Source: a virus
DNA: 27,765 nt
Strand: one strand, 5' to 3'
Virus record (IMG/VR): IMGVR_UViG_3300031957_003354
Coordinates: 1-27,765 of that record
Shown: positions 1 to 7,143 of the stretch, piece after piece
How positions within the stretch are numbered: the first letter of the stretch is position 1
How the letters are laid out: each line of letters opens with the position of its first letter
The notes under the pieces: generated by a model
The model's database searches: none
What the model was told of the DNA's origin: nothing
Seen by the model: the letters and a program-made list of their open reading frames with translations, nothing else
Program-made: the position numbers and the translations under genes

Positions 1-47
1 ATCCGCTGTGCCCTTTGACACGGACTGTCAGGGATCAAGCATATGAA

Positions 48-290
48 ATGGCTGTCGCCTTCGATGCTGGCCCTGAATTCATTGAATTCGAAAAGGCGGA
101 TTATGAATTGTATCGACTCCGTCTTCAGATTGAGAACCACGACCTGACTCTGGCGATGCGATGCAACCAGCCCGACGATGTGCAGGCAAGTCGAGCTGCA
201 TTGATGATGGAAATCAGGTCAGCCATAGTCAGGCTGGCGATGTGTCGGGAGCAGTTGCGGCATCGCGTCGACAAAGGAGCGATCAAATGA
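48..290 (+). CDS. Small hypothetical phage protein, possibly 5'-truncated
   Basis: About 80 residues from the ATG at 48. The frame stays open to the left edge of the window, and a TTG at 15 is also possible, so the true start may lie outside. The protein is alpha-helical in character, with alternating charged and leucine/arginine residues and no recognisable motif. Its stop overlaps the start of the RusA gene (ATGA at 287-290), which indicates co-translation with a recombination nuclease in a DNA-metabolism operon. An AGGGA at 30-34 lies about 13 bases before the ATG, which is a long spacing. Function is unknown. Confidence 0.55.
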   Translation: MAVAFDAGPEFIEFEKADYELYRLRLQIENHDLTLAMRCNQPDDVQASRAALMMEIRSAIVRLAMCREQLRHRVDKGAIK

Positions 291-736
291 GCGGACCACC
301 CGTTTTTATGTGCTTCATCCCCGGCGAGCCAGTCGCAGCATCGCGGCCCCGTGTCACTCGTTGGGGGACGTACAACACCAAGCGATATCAGCGATACAAA
401 GAGCAAGCCAGCCTGTTTCTCCAGTCTGCCAATCGCTCCGGATTGCCTATTGCGCATGCGATTGCCATCAGTGTCGAAGTCGTCATTCCACGCCCAAAGA
501 AAAAACCGCGCACAGGGCTGCATGGTTTGTACTGGAAAAGCGACGAAGACTATCCGGCGCCCATCGGCGGGAAGTGGGGAGATCTCGACAATTACATCAA
601 ATCCATTCTTGATGCGGCCCAAGATGCTCGCGTCATTGTTAACGATTCACAAGTGGTCGAGATTTCAGCCACGAAACACGCTGGCGATGAACCAGGGGTT
701 CATGTCACTATCTGCATAGTGGATCCCGACGACTGA
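287..736 (+). CDS. rusA: RusA-family Holliday junction resolvase
   Basis: 149 residues. RusA enzymes are small dimeric Mg-dependent nucleases that resolve four-way DNA junctions and branched replication intermediates. The sequence shows the family core: a GDLDNYIK motif with acidic residues D99 and D101 and lysine K105, a following helix (SILDAAQDA), then VNDSQVVE with D120, and lysine K130. This matches the catalytic Asp/Lys pattern known for RusA. The N-terminal GEPVAASRPR strand is also typical of phage members. The ATG at 287 is chosen because it overlaps the previous stop (ATGA); the same frame is open further upstream, but the family start fits here. It sits in the early DNA-processing block ahead of the methyltransferase and terminase genes. 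Confidence 0.9.
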   Translation: MSGPPVFMCFIPGEPVAASRPRVTRWGTYNTKRYQRYKEQASLFLQSANRSGLPIAHAIAISVEVVIPRPKKKPRTGLHGLYWKSDEDYPAPIGGKWGDLDNYIKSILDAAQDARVIVNDSQVVEISATKHAGDEPGVHVTICIVDPDD

Positions 737-744
737 GGTCTGGC

Positions 745-2076
745 ATGGCTGGAAAGGTGATTGATTTTCCAGACCAGCCAGCCAGTCAAAACAAACGGAC
801 AAGACGGCGCCGGGTTGATTACAATCAGCCCGGTGTTTCATTTCCAGAGCTGGACATCGAAGGCGTCGACTGGTCTGCTGAGACTGTGGGACCGCTCACG
901 ACCGATTCGAGAGATGCCAGTGTCGACACACTGGGTGTATGCTCTTCGAATGCTGATTGCGATCCTGCTAGGTCTGACGATACAAAATCAGCACAATCCG
1001 CCTCGCGTGATAGCATTCGTGCTGATGGTTTATCTGGTGTTCTGGGCGGTGTTCGCTCCGATGCCGAACCAAAAGAGGTGACATATGGTGTTCGACAAAA
1101 AATGGGCGATTCGGCTGGCGTGGATGATTGGGGGCATGTGTTGCGGAGTGCTGATCAGCACCAACGACGAAGAGCTGACAGCGATGATGGATGTGTGCCC
1201 AGAATGCGAATGTCTGGAAGCATCGACCGAAGAGCCGGAGCAGCCAGAAGAAGTCGAAGAAGAGACACCAGCCAGCCAGCCAGACGAGCTGACCGAAGCA
1301 CTCGAAGAAGTCGACAGCCAGCCATCGGACCACGAGCAGGAATGACAGACCCAGCCACCATGCCCGGACTCCACTTCAGCAACACGCTGATGTGGTGGGA
1401 CATGCCTGGTCATCCGATGGCATGTCCGCTGTGCGGAAAGCCGCAGGTGTGGTGGCTGAATGTCGAGCGATTCAGGGTGCGTCGAACAGCACCTGACACC
1501 GAGCCGCCACCCGGCTGGGGATATGTTTCATGTGGATACTGTGCTGGCCTGCTGGTGCTGGTCTTGCGACCATGGCCGGGGCTGCCAAATCCGCCATACC
1601 TTCAGGAGCTGCAAGCCATGATGCTCAGACATTCATCGGTACAATATCGACTCGAAGATGATGTAAACTCACGGGAGCCGCGATGGCGGTCAGCCATGGT
1701 CACAAAACAGCGACCCGGTGGTGCACTGGATTTGCAGGTCACACTCCACTCGACAGATCCAGAGCACCGCGACTTGATGCTGAAGGCAGCTCGGACGGTT
1801 CAGTTTCGACTGGCTGATCTGGATGGCGTCGAGCGGTGGCGGACTGCACTGGTCGCAGATGTGCCGCACCCTGATGGCTCACTTGATTTGACTGTGCACT
1901 ACTCTCAGGCCGACCAGCTGCTGTCCGGTCGCGCATTCGAGCGAATCGCTGGTGTCATCGAAGGCGATGGCGTTGGACAGTGGCGCCATTCGTCGCTGTC
2001 ATTCACTGTCAGCATGCGAGTCGAGAGATCAAGGCGCGGCACTGACATTGGCTGCTGGCTCCCGGTCGACTCATGA
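745..2076 (+). CDS. Long open frame of uncertain status; first ~60 codons look genuine
   Basis: An uninterrupted 443-codon frame begins at ATG 745 behind a GAGGT ribosome site. Residues 1-60 look like a real phage protein: MAGKVIDFPDQ start, a basic RTRRRR stretch, then an acidic segment. Residues 11-15 are PASQ-type, encoded by a CCAG repeat (774-785). From about 917 to 1341 this frame turns into Arg/Ser-rich, low-quality sequence, while another frame carries better genes (917-1081 and 1085-1345). From 1342 the same frame is convincing again and has its own ATGA-coupled start. Three readings are possible: a true 443-residue protein, a short gene that shifts into the +1 frame to fuse with the membrane segment, or a gene whose stop was lost. 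See the separate entries. Confidence 0.4.
   Translation: MAGKVIDFPDQPASQNKRTRRRRVDYNQPGVSFPELDIEGVDWSAETVGPLTTDSRDASVDTLGVCSSNADCDPARSDDTKSAQSASRDSIRADGLSGVLGGVRSDAEPKEVTYGVRQKMGDSAGVDDWGHVLRSADQHQRRRADSDDGCVPRMRMSGSIDRRAGAARRSRRRDTSQPARRADRSTRRSRQPAIGPRAGMTDPATMPGLHFSNTLMWWDMPGHPMACPLCGKPQVWWLNVERFRVRRTAPDTEPPPGWGYVSCGYCAGLLVLVLRPWPGLPNPPYLQELQAMMLRHSSVQYRLEDDVNSREPRWRSAMVTKQRPGGALDLQVTLHSTDPEHRDLMLKAARTVQFRLADLDGVERWRTALVADVPHPDGSLDLTVHYSQADQLLSGRAFERIAGVIEGDGVGQWRHSSLSFTVSMRVERSRRGTDIGCWLPVDS
917..1081 (+). CDS. Putative two-helix small membrane protein
   Basis: 54 residues from ATG 917, in the +1 frame relative to the 745 frame. Two hydrophobic segments are visible, around residues 8-18 (MLIAILLGL) and 30-46 (VIAFVLMVYLVFWAVF), joined by a polar Asn/Gln/Pro loop. 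Codon choice looks natural, unlike the overlapping frame. It ends three bases before the next start at 1085, so the two would be coupled. The ribosome site (GAGAG immediately before the ATG) is poor. The segment could therefore be the C-terminal part of a frameshift product beginning at 745, or start further upstream at ATG 761 in the same frame. Function is unknown. Confidence 0.4.
   Translation, partial: PVSTHWVYALRMLIAILLGLTIQNQHNPPRVIAFVLMVYLVFWAVFAPMPNQKR
1085..1345 (+). CDS. Small single-pass membrane protein with acidic tail
   Basis: 86 residues with a good ribosome site (AGAGGTGACAT before ATG 1085). A hydrophobic segment at residues 8-24 (AIRLAWMIGGMCCGVLI) is followed by a cysteine pair motif (CPECEC, residues 38-43) and then a strongly acidic Glu/Pro-rich tail. 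The tail contains TPASQP, encoded by a four-unit CCAG repeat at 1268-1283. The likely topology is one membrane anchor with a long acidic domain. The stop overlaps the next ATG at 1342 (ATGA), which supports real translation. It overprints a long alternative frame (745-2076). No family is recognised. Confidence 0.6.
   Translation: MVFDKKWAIRLAWMIGGMCCGVLISTNDEELTAMMDVCPECECLEASTEEPEQPEEVEEETPASQPDELTEALEEVDSQPSDHEQE
1342..2076 (+). CDS. Zinc-ribbon protein with two tandem ~51-residue repeats
   Basis: 244 residues from ATG 1342, translationally coupled to the preceding stop. Near the N-terminus a CPLCGK pair and a CGYC pair (about 45 residues apart) suggest a four-cysteine zinc site. Residues about 102-152 and 153-202 are two copies of one unit: each has a YRL/FRL start, an RWR-S/T-A-M/L-V motif (R114 and R165), a Gly-x-Leu-Asp-Leu-x-Val strand and a helical end, and a partial third WR strand follows. 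The spacing of the two RWR motifs is exactly 153 bases. The stop overlaps the next gene's ATG at 2073 (ATGA). Function is unknown; the repeated beta-rich unit may be a binding module. Confidence 0.65.
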   Translation: MTDPATMPGLHFSNTLMWWDMPGHPMACPLCGKPQVWWLNVERFRVRRTAPDTEPPPGWGYVSCGYCAGLLVLVLRPWPGLPNPPYLQELQAMMLRHSSVQYRLEDDVNSREPRWRSAMVTKQRPGGALDLQVTLHSTDPEHRDLMLKAARTVQFRLADLDGVERWRTALVADVPHPDGSLDLTVHYSQADQLLSGRAFERIAGVIEGDGVGQWRHSSLSFTVSMRVERSRRGTDIGCWLPVDS

Positions 2077-2576
2077 GAGAGGCACTGCCCATCACCCTGT
2101 TTGCCTTGTGTTCTCAAATAGAAGAAAAACCCGATCCAGCCAGCCAGCTTGGAACCGTGGCGGACTTCGATGATTTGGAAGACCGCACCCAGCCAGACAC
2201 AGTTGATGCAGTGGCGCCGATTTGCCCAATCAGGCAAACAGTGACAACGCCCAGCGGACCGCGAATCGACCCCGTCGACCCTTGGGGCATTCAAACGCTG
2301 ACCTTTCTTAGTGATCCAAGACGGCCCGGGTACATCTGCGAAGTGTCCTGCCTGCTGTCGACATCTCAATGCTGGCTGTCATCTGCTGAAGACTGTCATG
2401 ATTCGCTGCCCATCCCTTCGCAATTCCCAAAACGAAAGCGCGGTGAAAGCTCGAATCTTTATGTCTGCGTCGCTGCTTCGTTGGCTTCACCGATTCCACT
2501 TCGAGAGACTGTGTCGGTCATCACCAGCAACGATTTGGACAACGCGGTCAGTTATATGGTGAAGGGTGCCGACTAA
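2073..2576 (+). CDS. Hypothetical protein, CCAG-repeat insertion near N-terminus
   Basis: 167 residues starting at the ATGA junction with the preceding gene. Residues 21-25 (DPASQ) come from a CCAG repeat at 2136-2147, and another two units lie at 2189-2196. The protein is rich in Ser, Pro and Cys (about seven cysteines, CEVSCLL-type) with no recognisable domain. The C-terminal 40 residues (SNLYVCVAASLASP onward) look like a compact beta/alpha segment. A 43-base gap with a new ribosome site separates it from the methyltransferase gene. No function can be assigned. Confidence 0.55.
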   Translation: MREALPITLFALCSQIEEKPDPASQLGTVADFDDLEDRTQPDTVDAVAPICPIRQTVTTPSGPRIDPVDPWGIQTLTFLSDPRRPGYICEVSCLLSTSQCWLSSAEDCHDSLPIPSQFPKRKRGESSNLYVCVAASLASPIPLRETVSVITSNDLDNAVSYMVKGAD

Positions 2577-2619
2577 TTCACAACTGCGGATAATCTTGTG
2601 AACAACTCAGGAGACAAAC

Positions 2620-4185
2620 ATGGAACCAACCAACCCAGCTCAGTGGGTACATATTGACGATGTGAAGCCGTGGGAGAACAATCCCCGCAACAATGACCAT
2701 GCGGTCGAGCATGTTGCAAAATCCATCGAGCGATTTGGCTGGGGCGCACCCATCATCGCTCGACGGTCAGACGGTGTCATCATTGCAGGGCATACACGGC
2801 ACAAAGCCGCCAAAAGCCTTGGCATGGACAAGGTCTTGGTCCGCTATATGGATCTGGATCCAGCACAGTCGGCAGCACTGGCATTGGCTGACAACAAACT
2901 TGGCGAGATTGCCGATTGGGATGATGCAGGTGTGGCTGAAATCTTGAAGGATCTGGATGCTCAGTCATTCGATTTAAGTGGGCTGGGCTGGGATGATGCG
3001 GAGCTCGATGCAATTTTAGCTTCGGATGTTTTCAATTCTATCGACACTGAACCTGCTCCAGATACTGACGACAACGCGATTCCTGAAGAGATACCGACTA
3101 TCACTCAGCCGGGTGACAGTGTGAAGATTGGGCGCCACGATCTGCACTGCGTTGACTGTCTTTTAATGTTGCGAAACCTTCCAACTGACAGCGTCGATAG
3201 CATCGTAACAGACCCACCATACGGGATTGGCTTTATGGGCAAAGGCTGGGATTCCAGTGTGCCAGGCGCAGAATTAGCCGCTGAATGTCTTCGTGTACTG
3301 AAGCCTGGTGGATATATGGTTGCATTTGCAGCCACACGCACGGTCCACCGACTGGCGGTGAATCTTGAGGATGCAGGTTTTGAAATTCGCGATCAGATTG
3401 CTTGGCTGCAATGGCAAGGGTTTCCCAAAAGTCTTGATATTTCAAAGGCCATCGACAATCAGCTTGGGTATAGCGATCAACGCAAAATCATCGGCACTAA
3501 GTTTAGCGGCATAGCAGTACCCGGTGAAAAGAGGCACACTGTTGGCGGATCTCGCGCAATCGAGGTGAACATCACTGCACCTGCTTCACCTGAAGCCATC
3601 CGCCATGATGGCTGGGGAACTGGTTTGAAGCCAGCCCAAGAGCCAGCAATACTTGCTCGCAAACCTCTTGACGGCACTGTCGCAGATAACGTGCTCAAGC
3701 ATGGCACTGGTGGTTTGAATATTGACGGATGCCGGATCCCGTATGGAGATCCAGCATGGCCACAATCAGACAGCCATACTGATTTGCAAGATGCTGGCCG
3801 ATGGCCAAGCAATGTTTATTACTGTGTAAAGCCTGCCCGATCTGAAAAGGAAGCCGGATGTGAAGAGCTCAAATCAATATCCGGCGCCAATGCTGTTTCA
3901 CGGAAGGAAGGTTCCGCAGGACTCAACAACCCAAGGGCAGGCGCCAGCCGGACTGCTGATGAAGTAAAGAATTTCCACCCGACTGTAAAGCCGATCAAAT
4001 TGATGCGCTGGCTGATACGGTTAGTCACACCACCCGGTGGTTTGGTTGTCGAGCCGTTTGGGGGAAGTGGAACGACACTGATTGCCGCAGAGCGTGAGGG
4101 TTTTTCTTGTATCGCCAGTGAACTGGAGCCTCAATATTGCGACATCATACGAGCTCGACTTTCGGCGGCTCTGGAGAGTGAGTGA
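2620..4185 (+). CDS. ParB-domain / DNA methyltransferase fusion (adenine-N6 or cytosine-N4)
   Basis: 521 residues with a strong ribosome site (AGGAGACAAAC before ATG 2620). Residues 1-135 form a ParB/Srx-like N-terminal domain (IIAGHTRHKAAKSLG, then ALALADNKLGEIADW), as found in many phage methyltransferases. Residues 165-515 are the methyltransferase: catalytic motif IV DPPY at 198-201, and the AdoMet-binding motif EPFGGSGTT at 478-486 near the C-terminus preceded by HPTVKP. This order, DPPY before motif I, is the beta class (N6-adenine or N4-cytosine). No restriction endonuclease partner is next to it, so it is probably an orphan modifying phage DNA against host restriction or for packaging or regulation. 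The TGATG at 4183 couples it to the small terminase. Confidence 0.9.
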   Translation: MEPTNPAQWVHIDDVKPWENNPRNNDHAVEHVAKSIERFGWGAPIIARRSDGVIIAGHTRHKAAKSLGMDKVLVRYMDLDPAQSAALALADNKLGEIADWDDAGVAEILKDLDAQSFDLSGLGWDDAELDAILASDVFNSIDTEPAPDTDDNAIPEEIPTITQPGDSVKIGRHDLHCVDCLLMLRNLPTDSVDSIVTDPPYGIGFMGKGWDSSVPGAELAAECLRVLKPGGYMVAFAATRTVHRLAVNLEDAGFEIRDQIAWLQWQGFPKSLDISKAIDNQLGYSDQRKIIGTKFSGIAVPGEKRHTVGGSRAIEVNITAPASPEAIRHDGWGTGLKPAQEPAILARKPLDGTVADNVLKHGTGGLNIDGCRIPYGDPAWPQSDSHTDLQDAGRWPSNVYYCVKPARSEKEAGCEELKSISGANAVSRKEGSAGLNNPRAGASRTADEVKNFHPTVKPIKLMRWLIRLVTPPGGLVVEPFGGSGTTLIAAEREGFSCIASELEPQYCDIIRARLSAALESE

Positions 4186-4631
4186 TGGCACGCATACCTG
4201 AGATCACGCCAGAGATGCTGCGACTGGCATCTGAAGCCATGCGCCTGGGGATGACCAATGAGCTGGCGTACCAATACATTGGGATCGGACGCACGACCTT
4301 TTACCGCTACCTAAGTCGAGGCAGGAATGAGAAGGGCACAGTGTACAGACAATTCTGGGACGTTATCTCGCGAGGTCGAGCTCAGTGCGCTGCGATGCAA
4401 CTTGCCAGGATTCAGCAGGCTGCCCAAGATGATTGGAGAGCCTCCGCATGGATCATGGAGCGCCGATTCGGATACCATCGACAGCTGGACGTGAGAGGCG
4501 AGTTTGCCCAGACTGAATCGCTCAACCTTGGCGATGGTGATGACTTGGACCGCTTGATTGCACGCATCGATGAGACTCAGGTCATCCGCGATAAATTGAT
4601 CTCGGTCGTCTATCATGAAGACGAAGAATAA
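4185..4631 (+). CDS. terS: Terminase small subunit (HTH)
   Basis: 148 residues. It starts at the ATG at 4185 inside TGATG, overlapping the methyltransferase stop; the GTG three bases earlier is less likely. Residues 10-40 form a helix-turn-helix (NELAYQYIGIGRTTFYRYLS), followed by a helical QLARIQQAAQDDWRASAWIMERRFG region that is very common in phage small terminases. Small terminases bind the packaging site as a ring and hand DNA to the large subunit. Its position directly before terL supports the call. Its 3' end overlaps the large-subunit start by 17 bases. Confidence 0.82.
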   Translation: MARIPEITPEMLRLASEAMRLGMTNELAYQYIGIGRTTFYRYLSRGRNEKGTVYRQFWDVISRGRAQCAAMQLARIQQAAQDDWRASAWIMERRFGYHRQLDVRGEFAQTESLNLGDGDDLDRLIARIDETQVIRDKLISVVYHEDEE

Positions 4632-6150
4632 AATCCAGCCAGCCAGCCAGTCAACAAACACCAAGATGGATGTCAACGAAGCACGATGGAGGCTATCGGA
4701 GCACATCCAAGACTTGGATCATCTTGAACGAGTGGCGGCTGCATTTCCGATGGCCTTTGCTCGGCTATGGCGCCCACACTGCACTCGGTGGAATTGTGAC
4801 TCATCCAGAGCTCGTGGATGCGGTCATGAGATGGTCCGAGTCGCAGATAGTCGAGGCGCCTTCGTTTGTGTCAACAAAGACTGCGAGATGTACAACCAGC
4901 CAGAATCCAGGACATCGCAGCGAGACACCATTGCCGAGCTCGTACAAACTCGAGGCTTGGTTGCTTACATGATTGGTGGAGCCAATCGCGCTGGCAAATC
5001 AGAATCTGCAATCCAGTTGGCCATCGCATTGGCGGCAGGATCCGGTGAGTGGTGGGTCCGCAGATGGTGTCGGCTCAACGGCATCGACGCAAACTGCATC
5101 CCGAAAGATCCTGCGAGCAATGATCGAGCGGTTTTGATTAGCGCACTCACCTTTAATGATTCACTCGAGTACCACCGACCCAAGCTGGACCGATGGCTCC
5201 CAGCCGGGTCACAAAGACGAAAGTGGAAGGCGCAGGATCAAGCCGAAGTTATTCTTCCAAATGGCGGCAGGATTGTTTTGAAAGCAGCTGCCCAAGGTCG
5301 TGAAAAGTTTCAAGGCAATGCGCCTCGAGCAGCCATTTTGGACGAAGAGCACCCAGAAGATGTCTACGAGGAGATCAGTCGTGGTTTGGCTGAAACCGAT
5401 GGCCCGGCCGTGCTGTCCATGACACCGCTGAAAGGACTGACATGGACGTATCAGCGATTCGTTCATGAGCCGCCACCGGGACACCTGCACAGCCGAATTA
5501 CTGGGCTCGACAATCCACATGTCAAGAGCCGCAGCCTGCTGGCTCGTTTCAGTCATCTCGAACCGCACAAGCGCGATGCTCGATTGTATGGCAAGTTTGC
5601 CAGGGCAAGGGGTCTGATATACCCCAGCCTCGACCGCGCCATCCATGTCATCAACGACCTGCCTGACTTGACTGGCTGGGAGAAGTATCGATCGATAGAC
5701 TTCGGATTTAATTTCGCCTGTCTTTGGGGCGCCTACAATCCAAACCGCGACCAGCTAGTCATATATCGCGAGCTCTTGACGCAAGATGTGAAGCTGTCAG
5801 GCAACGCAAGACAAATCAAACTGCTGTCAGGCGATGACAGATACGCATGGACTGTCGCTGACCCAGCAGACAGAGATGGCAGAATCACGCTGGCGCGAGA
5901 TCATGACATCATCACAAGCCCAGCCAAGAAAGATGTCGAGGCCGGTATCGATGCAGTCGCCGAACGTCTGGCGGTTACATCTGGCGGATATGCTCGACTG
6001 GTGATTCATGCTTCATGCGTCGAGCTGCTGCGTGAGTTGAATCTGTATCGGCGTCGACCTGATGGCACGATTCACAAACAGGCCGACCACCTCTCCGACT
6101 GTCTTCGCTACATGATCTATTGGATGAAGACAGCCCCGAAATGGGTATAA
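4615..6150 (+). CDS. terL: Terminase large subunit (packaging ATPase/nuclease)
   Basis: 511 residues. The motor domain has Walker A GGANRAGKS at 121-129 and Walker B AAILDEE with D243/E244. The C-terminal RNase H-like nuclease shows D362 (SIDFGF), D416 (VADPADR) and the DHLSDCLRY acidic cluster at 491-495. Five cysteines ahead of the ATPase (C56, C61, C69, C85, C90) suggest a small zinc-binding insertion. The first 17 residues include IQPASQS, encoded by a four-unit CCAG repeat at 4635-4650. An alternative start at ATG 4666 would exclude this stretch; neither start has a clear ribosome site, and coupling to the overlapping terS stop favours 4615. The protein drives DNA into the prohead through the portal encoded downstream. 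Confidence 0.93.
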   Translation: MKTKNKIQPASQSTNTKMDVNEARWRLSEHIQDLDHLERVAAAFPMAFARLWRPHCTRWNCDSSRARGCGHEMVRVADSRGAFVCVNKDCEMYNQPESRTSQRDTIAELVQTRGLVAYMIGGANRAGKSESAIQLAIALAAGSGEWWVRRWCRLNGIDANCIPKDPASNDRAVLISALTFNDSLEYHRPKLDRWLPAGSQRRKWKAQDQAEVILPNGGRIVLKAAAQGREKFQGNAPRAAILDEEHPEDVYEEISRGLAETDGPAVLSMTPLKGLTWTYQRFVHEPPPGHLHSRITGLDNPHVKSRSLLARFSHLEPHKRDARLYGKFARARGLIYPSLDRAIHVINDLPDLTGWEKYRSIDFGFNFACLWGAYNPNRDQLVIYRELLTQDVKLSGNARQIKLLSGDDRYAWTVADPADRDGRITLARDHDIITSPAKKDVEAGIDAVAERLAVTSGGYARLVIHASCVELLRELNLYRRRPDGTIHKQADHLSDCLRYMIYWMKTAPKWV

Positions 6151-6153
6151 AAA

Positions 6154-6175
6154 AACCCAGCCAGCAGGCCGGGTT
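6154..6175 (-). terminator. Rho-independent terminator for the leftward gene at 6198-6545
   Basis: Read on the minus strand, a stem AACCC/GGGTT plus GCC/GGC with one internal mismatch and loop TGCT is followed by seven T residues. It lies about 25 bases past the leftward stop codon. On the plus strand no T tract follows the stem, so it would not end terminase transcription. It incorporates two CCAG units (6157-6164). Confidence 0.75.
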
Positions 6176-6197
6176 CAGAAGCGAAACCGCTCAGCGA

Positions 6198-6545
6198 TTA
6201 GGCGGCATTCTCCAGTGCCGCCATGTAGCGACACAGCATGTCCCAAACATCCGAATACAGCGCATAGCCTGCAACTTTGAGAAAGAATTCAGACGGGCTG
6301 TCGACAGTAAGGGCTCCGAAATGGTCGAAGTATGCGTTGGCATTGTCAGTGTGCAGCAACACGAACTGGCTTTTGAACGTGTAGATAGTCCATTCATGAT
6401 TGTCAGTGATTTCCCCGCAGATCGATGCAGCCTTCTCCCAATCGGCGACTTCAAAAGATGTCTTGGCAGCTTTGGTTTCATCAATCACGGTCAGCATCAG
6501 GTCGACGACTTCTTCCCAGTATTGTTTGTATGTGATGTGTGCCAT
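6198..6545 (-). CDS. Leftward small hypothetical protein (moron-like)
   Basis: 115 residues on the minus strand, opposite to all surrounding head genes. The ribosome site AGGAGACAGAAA stands directly before the ATG, the same cassette used at 24682(-) and 27123(+). The protein is acidic and aromatic-rich (YKQYWEEVVDLML start, then WTIYTF and YALYSDVWDMLCRYM) and looks like a compact soluble alpha/beta protein with no recognised motif. It has its own promoter (6590-6617) and terminator (6154-6175), so it can be transcribed independently. Such a unit between terL and portal fits a moron, often a superinfection-exclusion or host-modifying gene, but nothing in the sequence fixes the function. Confidence 0.75.
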   Translation of the reverse strand: MAHITYKQYWEEVVDLMLTVIDETKAAKTSFEVADWEKAASICGEITDNHEWTIYTFKSQFVLLHTDNANAYFDHFGALTVDSPSEFFLKVAGYALYSDVWDMLCRYMAALENAA

Positions 6546-6589
6546 TTTCTGTCTCCTGGTTTGTGGTGATTCATCTCAACCACACCTCT

Positions 6590-6617
6590 TTAATAGTCCG
6601 ATGCTCAACATCGTCAA
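6590..6617 (-). promoter_or_regulatory. Sigma70-like promoter for the leftward gene
   Basis: On the minus strand TTGACG (6617-6612) and TATTAA (6595-6590) are separated by 16 bases, within an AT-rich stretch upstream of the gene starting at 6545. The predicted leader is about 40 bases. Confidence 0.6.
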
Positions 6618-6663
6618 CATAAAACATGTAGAAAAGTGAAGAAAAAAAAATGACGATATATTG

Positions 6664-6691
6664 TTGACGCTCAGCCAATGGTTGATACATA
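6664..6691 (+). promoter_or_regulatory. Sigma70-like promoter for the 6740 gene
   Basis: TTGACG (6664-6669), a 16-base spacer, then TACATA (6686-6691), about 50 bases upstream of ATG 6740. The -35 hexamer is identical to that of the divergent promoter at 6590-6617. Between them lies an A-rich tract with nine consecutive A residues. Confidence 0.5.
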
Positions 6692-6739
6692 TTGTGTGTG
6701 GTTGGCAGTCAAGCCGGCCACAATCTCAGGAGACTTCAA

Positions 6740-7030
6740 ATGCAATACACTGGAATCAATCACGCTCTTTTGTGGCAGCATGCCATCGGCATGGCTCGCA
6801 CATCAATCCGCACAGGCACTCCAGTTCGTCACCTTGTCGTCAACCATCCCTTTTTCGCCGATGCAGCAAATCATGCGGACATCGCCCGCATCACTGGCGG
6901 TGGTGAAATGGTCGACGAATATCTGATGAAGAATGACCGAACAATGAGCGAAGCCAATCGAAACAAGATGGGCGCCCGTGCTGGTTGGTTGGGCTATGTC
7001 AATATCGCAGTTGACCGCATCAACGAATAG
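6740..7030 (+). CDS. Small hypothetical protein with own promoter and terminator
   Basis: 96 residues. The start at 6740 is set by AGGAGACTTCAA directly before the ATG; an in-frame start at 6692 has no ribosome site and lies at the promoter. The protein has a HALLWQHAIGMARTSIRTG segment near the N-terminus, several histidines, and a basic Asn/Arg-rich middle (ANRNKMGARAGW). No signal peptide or membrane segment is seen. It is flanked by a promoter-like sequence and a strong terminator, so it forms a stand-alone unit between terminase and portal, divergent from the 6198-6545 gene. Function is unknown; a capsid-associated or host-modifying role is only a guess. Confidence 0.72.
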   Translation: MQYTGINHALLWQHAIGMARTSIRTGTPVRHLVVNHPFFADAANHADIARITGGGEMVDEYLMKNDRTMSEANRNKMGARAGWLGYVNIAVDRINE

Positions 7031-7052
7031 CACATCATTTGATGTCAAAGGA

Positions 7053-7076
7053 CCCGGCCAAACGGCCGGGTTTTTT
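7053..7076 (+). terminator. Strong rho-independent terminator
   Basis: A perfect seven-base-pair GC stem CCCGGCC/GGCCGGG with loop AAAC is followed by six T residues. It lies 22 bases after the stop of the 6740-7030 gene and ahead of the portal gene. It implies that the portal operon needs read-through, antitermination or its own promoter in 7077-7143, where I see no clear hexamers. Confidence 0.9.
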
Positions 7077-7143
7077 GTTGTTTTGACTTCTGGCGTGTAT
7101 GTTAGTCTTGACCAGCAAACCCTGCGGCGGTATTCGGCAACCA

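Noticed and set aside
4182-4184. GTG 4182 as start of the small terminase
   Set aside because: ATG 4185 in the TGATG junction is the standard coupling form in this window; the GTG adds only one residue.
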